From contig OW285191.1 in NCBI GenBank assembly GCA_935421135.1, positions 17,934,700 to 17,998,699 on the forward strand: a DNA stretch of 64,000 nt, in the 5' to 3' direction. Below the pieces are notes generated by a model. It made no database searches, had not been told where the DNA came from, and worked only from the letters and a program-made list of their open reading frames with translations. The position numbers and the translations under genes were made by a program. Source of the DNA: Bugulina stolonifera. Its lineage: Eukaryota; Bryozoa; Gymnolaemata; Cheilostomatida; Bugulidae. Numbering within the stretch: position 1 is the first letter of the stretch; each line of letters opens with the position of its first letter. Below, piece after piece: positions 61,346 to 64,000 of this stretch.

Positions 61346-64000
61346 GTCTTCTTGTAGCTTTCAGGAAAGTCTATGATTAGCAATGGTTAACCAACTCGAG
61401 TTGATAAGATGCAGTATAAAGCGCCCTGATTGGTTAAAGCTTGATAGGCACTTCAGCCTTCTTTGTATCTCTCTATAATAGACAAAGAACTATAATTTAA
61501 TATCCTGCAGTTAATTCATGCATGGACTCACTGTGTTGTTAGTGTTACCTAGATTCTCCATTCAGCAAGAAACAAGATGTACGAATGCAGACCTGCCTAT
61601 GCCTGGTCTACACAGTTAGATATAATAATCTAACAACCATCATGAGAAGATAAATAACCCCTGGAGATACCAGAAAATGACCAGTAAAATCATGTTTTGT
61701 TATGCTGTAAAAAGCATATTCAGACACTGTACTACTTCTTACTCTACATGTATGAACCATGTATTTTTAACTGGTGTTTATTGGTGAAGCACAGCTACTA
61801 AATAAATTAAACCTTTAAAACATCACATAAATTAGAATTATGTAAGGTCCAATATTGATAGCAGTATATTAAACCATCTGGACTACCCATATAAGGCTGT
61901 AATACTTCACTCACAAACCACAGACAACGGCTAACCTATATCTTTACTATAGGTAAAATTACAACTAAACCATGCCCTTGGATCAACTAAAATGGATAGG
62001 CTGTTGACTGTGGAGCAGCACAATAACAGGATATGTCTTCTACAGAGTGTTAGGAAGGTTCATCTCTCTAGTTATTATTACTGCAAGTGTAATGAAAAGA
62101 AAATGTTGTGTTCAAGAGAGCTGTTGAAATTGGTGCAAGTGGAAGCAGTGAACATACATTAATAAAATAACATGATGTGCAGTTGTGAACAGTTTGCTTA
62201 GCTTTGTGTTAAACAATGGCTACACTAATTTTATTTGCTTAGCAGGCAGTAGTACAGCTGTAGTAGTACTAGCTGTCTACTACTCATTCTAACTACATGA
62301 CCAGTTGTTCAGCTCTGTTGACCTATATCTACAGTTGGCCAATAGGAATAAAGCATCAACCTATTCATAACAATGACTAGCCACTTCTTGCATCAAAGGT
62401 GTGTAGCTGAAGCGTCTGTTTTATATAGGGAGACAGTCAGTCGATACAAATGTGATAAGAACTGCATCCAATTGAGAACTTGAGATGATAAACTTATGAT
62501 AGTATGTTATAGGCTAACATCTACACATTTAGCCTGGCAAAAGGCAGCATGAACAATTTTCAACCAGTTAACATGTCTTCATTAAACAATAGGCTATATG
62601 CTACAAAATCTTGTATCTCATGGGTATTGTGGACACAACCCAGAAATGCTACATACATGTAGGTGGTTCTGTTATTCTAATGGCATATTATTAGGTGTAG
62701 TAGCAGACCTATGTGCCCACCACCCACCATATTCTATGAGCATGGCATATAGCATACGCAGTAGTTGTCTCCTCACGGATGAAGCATGGGGCCCGACAAG
62801 TAAACGTCTTCATAGCAGTAGCTCTCATTCTTACTACTGGGTTTGATATAAGAGAATTCACATAAATGCTGTAAGAAATTGGTCTGTAAACCAAACTTTG
62901 TCTCCTGCATGTACATTGTATGCACAGAGGTTGGATGGATGATTTGGACTACGATATTAGCAGAGCAGCAGACATACTGCACAAAGTACCTAAGTCAGTA
63001 TAACTGTCATGCTATACTAATATTATGATAATCTACCAGTATAGAGTAGTTTAGATTACAGTTTGAGTCTTCCCACTCACCTCAACTGTTGTTATTATAC
63101 ATCAACATTCCTGAATATCATCAGCTTCTATTTTCTCTGGAACCAGATCAAGATATAACCATGTAGCCTGGGTTCCACAAGAGTAAAAACTAATTAAGTG
63201 ATTGTGGTAATGATTGTAGAGGAGGTGGAGGTAACTGTGGTGTGTGTCTCAAGTCCTACAGGCTACACCTTTCTACTCATCAGGCCGGACCGGAGTGACT
63301 CTTATATTGGGGAGTAGAGTGACTCCAGCCCCAACATAAGATGGTTGAGGAGAGACAGCTCTTTTAGCCAACAGTGCGCTTGGACAGTTCAACATTGTAC
63401 ATGTACATACATTTATGTCATACTATTATGGATATTGATTCAAGGAATACCTAGTTTACTTCAATCTATGCATCTGTTAGCTGCAGCAGTTGAGAAATAT
63501 ATTGACAGCCTTAGATCTTTGTTGTTTGTGAGTAGGATTGGGCGAGAACACAACTTCATCTACTTCAGTGTTGGCGAAGAACAAAGGCTATAATTATGTT
63601 GGATTGTTCCACTCCTGCACCTAGTTCCAATGCACGCTTGGAGGTTGATGCTGCTGGTATTGACACTGGCGACCATGTTCCTCCATCTTTCTCTTGACCA
63701 GCAAAATATTAAAGTTATTCTTCTAACAACACACATGTCATAATTAGCAGCTTCTAGTATACTGCATGCCCCCACTCTAATGCATAAATAATTCTTGCAT
63801 CTACAACAACTGAGTATATACATTACATGTACATTATATATATTTATACACTATATATAAACATACCTTGATAGAATATGTTTGATGAGGTCATTTATTA
63901 GTCAGCATAAAGAACTGAAATGGTAAACTAGAATACACGTACAATACAACACTGTATTGTCAATACAGTCAATACAGGTTTATAGAAAAGTTAGAACATT
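61346..64000. other. EHMT upstream flank, no gene recognised
   Basis: Open frames here are short and unrelated to known families. It contains a hammerhead-like fold lacking stem II (63251-63288) and several TGTACATGTA words. Confidence 0.5.

Overview
This is intron-rich, AT-rich nuclear DNA from an invertebrate animal. The genes have many small exons with GT-AG introns, and every spliced model below closes in frame. The gene set (a CUEDC2 orthologue, TAF1C of the RNA polymerase I SL1 complex, a G9a/GLP-type H3K9 methyltransferase and a glutaredoxin-DEP-DUF547 protein) is metazoan. A sponge or another early-branching animal would fit, but the sequence alone does not settle the phylum.

Layout. 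1-2298 (+): 3' part of CUEDC2. 3699-11641 (-): a 14-exon, about 834-residue leucine-rich-repeat single-pass membrane protein with a histidine-rich cytoplasmic tail. About 11.7-35.1 kb: a gene-poor stretch of roughly 23 kb holding a tRNA-derived SINE, several minisatellites, a hammerhead self-cleaving ribozyme (minus strand, 31744-31789), a hAT-like non-autonomous transposon and an extremely AT-rich tract. 35108-42294 (+): TAF1C, 17 exons, 890 residues. 42986-46408 (-): glutaredoxin-DEP-DUF547, 10 exons, 486 residues. 49080-59896 (-): EHMT (G9a/GLP), 19 coding exons, about 1851 residues, with a candidate leader exon and GC-rich promoter near 61.26-61.35 kb. 61.3-64 kb: no gene recognised.

Two themes stand out. 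First, tandem duplications repeatedly sit exactly on exon boundaries: 10 x 22 bp on an EHMT splice donor, 7 x 32 bp and 2 x 34 bp on two TAF1C splice donors, 8 x 15 bp on the EHMT stop codon, 2 x 41 bp on the glutaredoxin-DEP-DUF547 stop codon, and 2 x 43 bp on an LRR-gene splice acceptor. Each array replicates a working splice site or stop codon. In the three donor arrays, use of a distal donor would shift or stop the frame. Second, small mobile elements are well preserved. Two inverted copies of a 0.6-kb hAT-like element lie about 19 kb apart; one landed on the splice donor of an EHMT exon and kept it through its 8-bp target duplication. A 37-bp palindrome with a perfect 8-bp target duplication looks like a transposon reduced to its inverted repeats. 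The hammerhead ribozyme points to a retrozyme or Penelope-like element.

The genes do not form an obvious pathway. TAF1C (rDNA transcription) and EHMT (H3K9 methylation) both act on chromatin and transcription, but nothing in the window shows that they are linked. Exon coordinates were derived by reading frames and splice signals by eye; no alignment or search was run.
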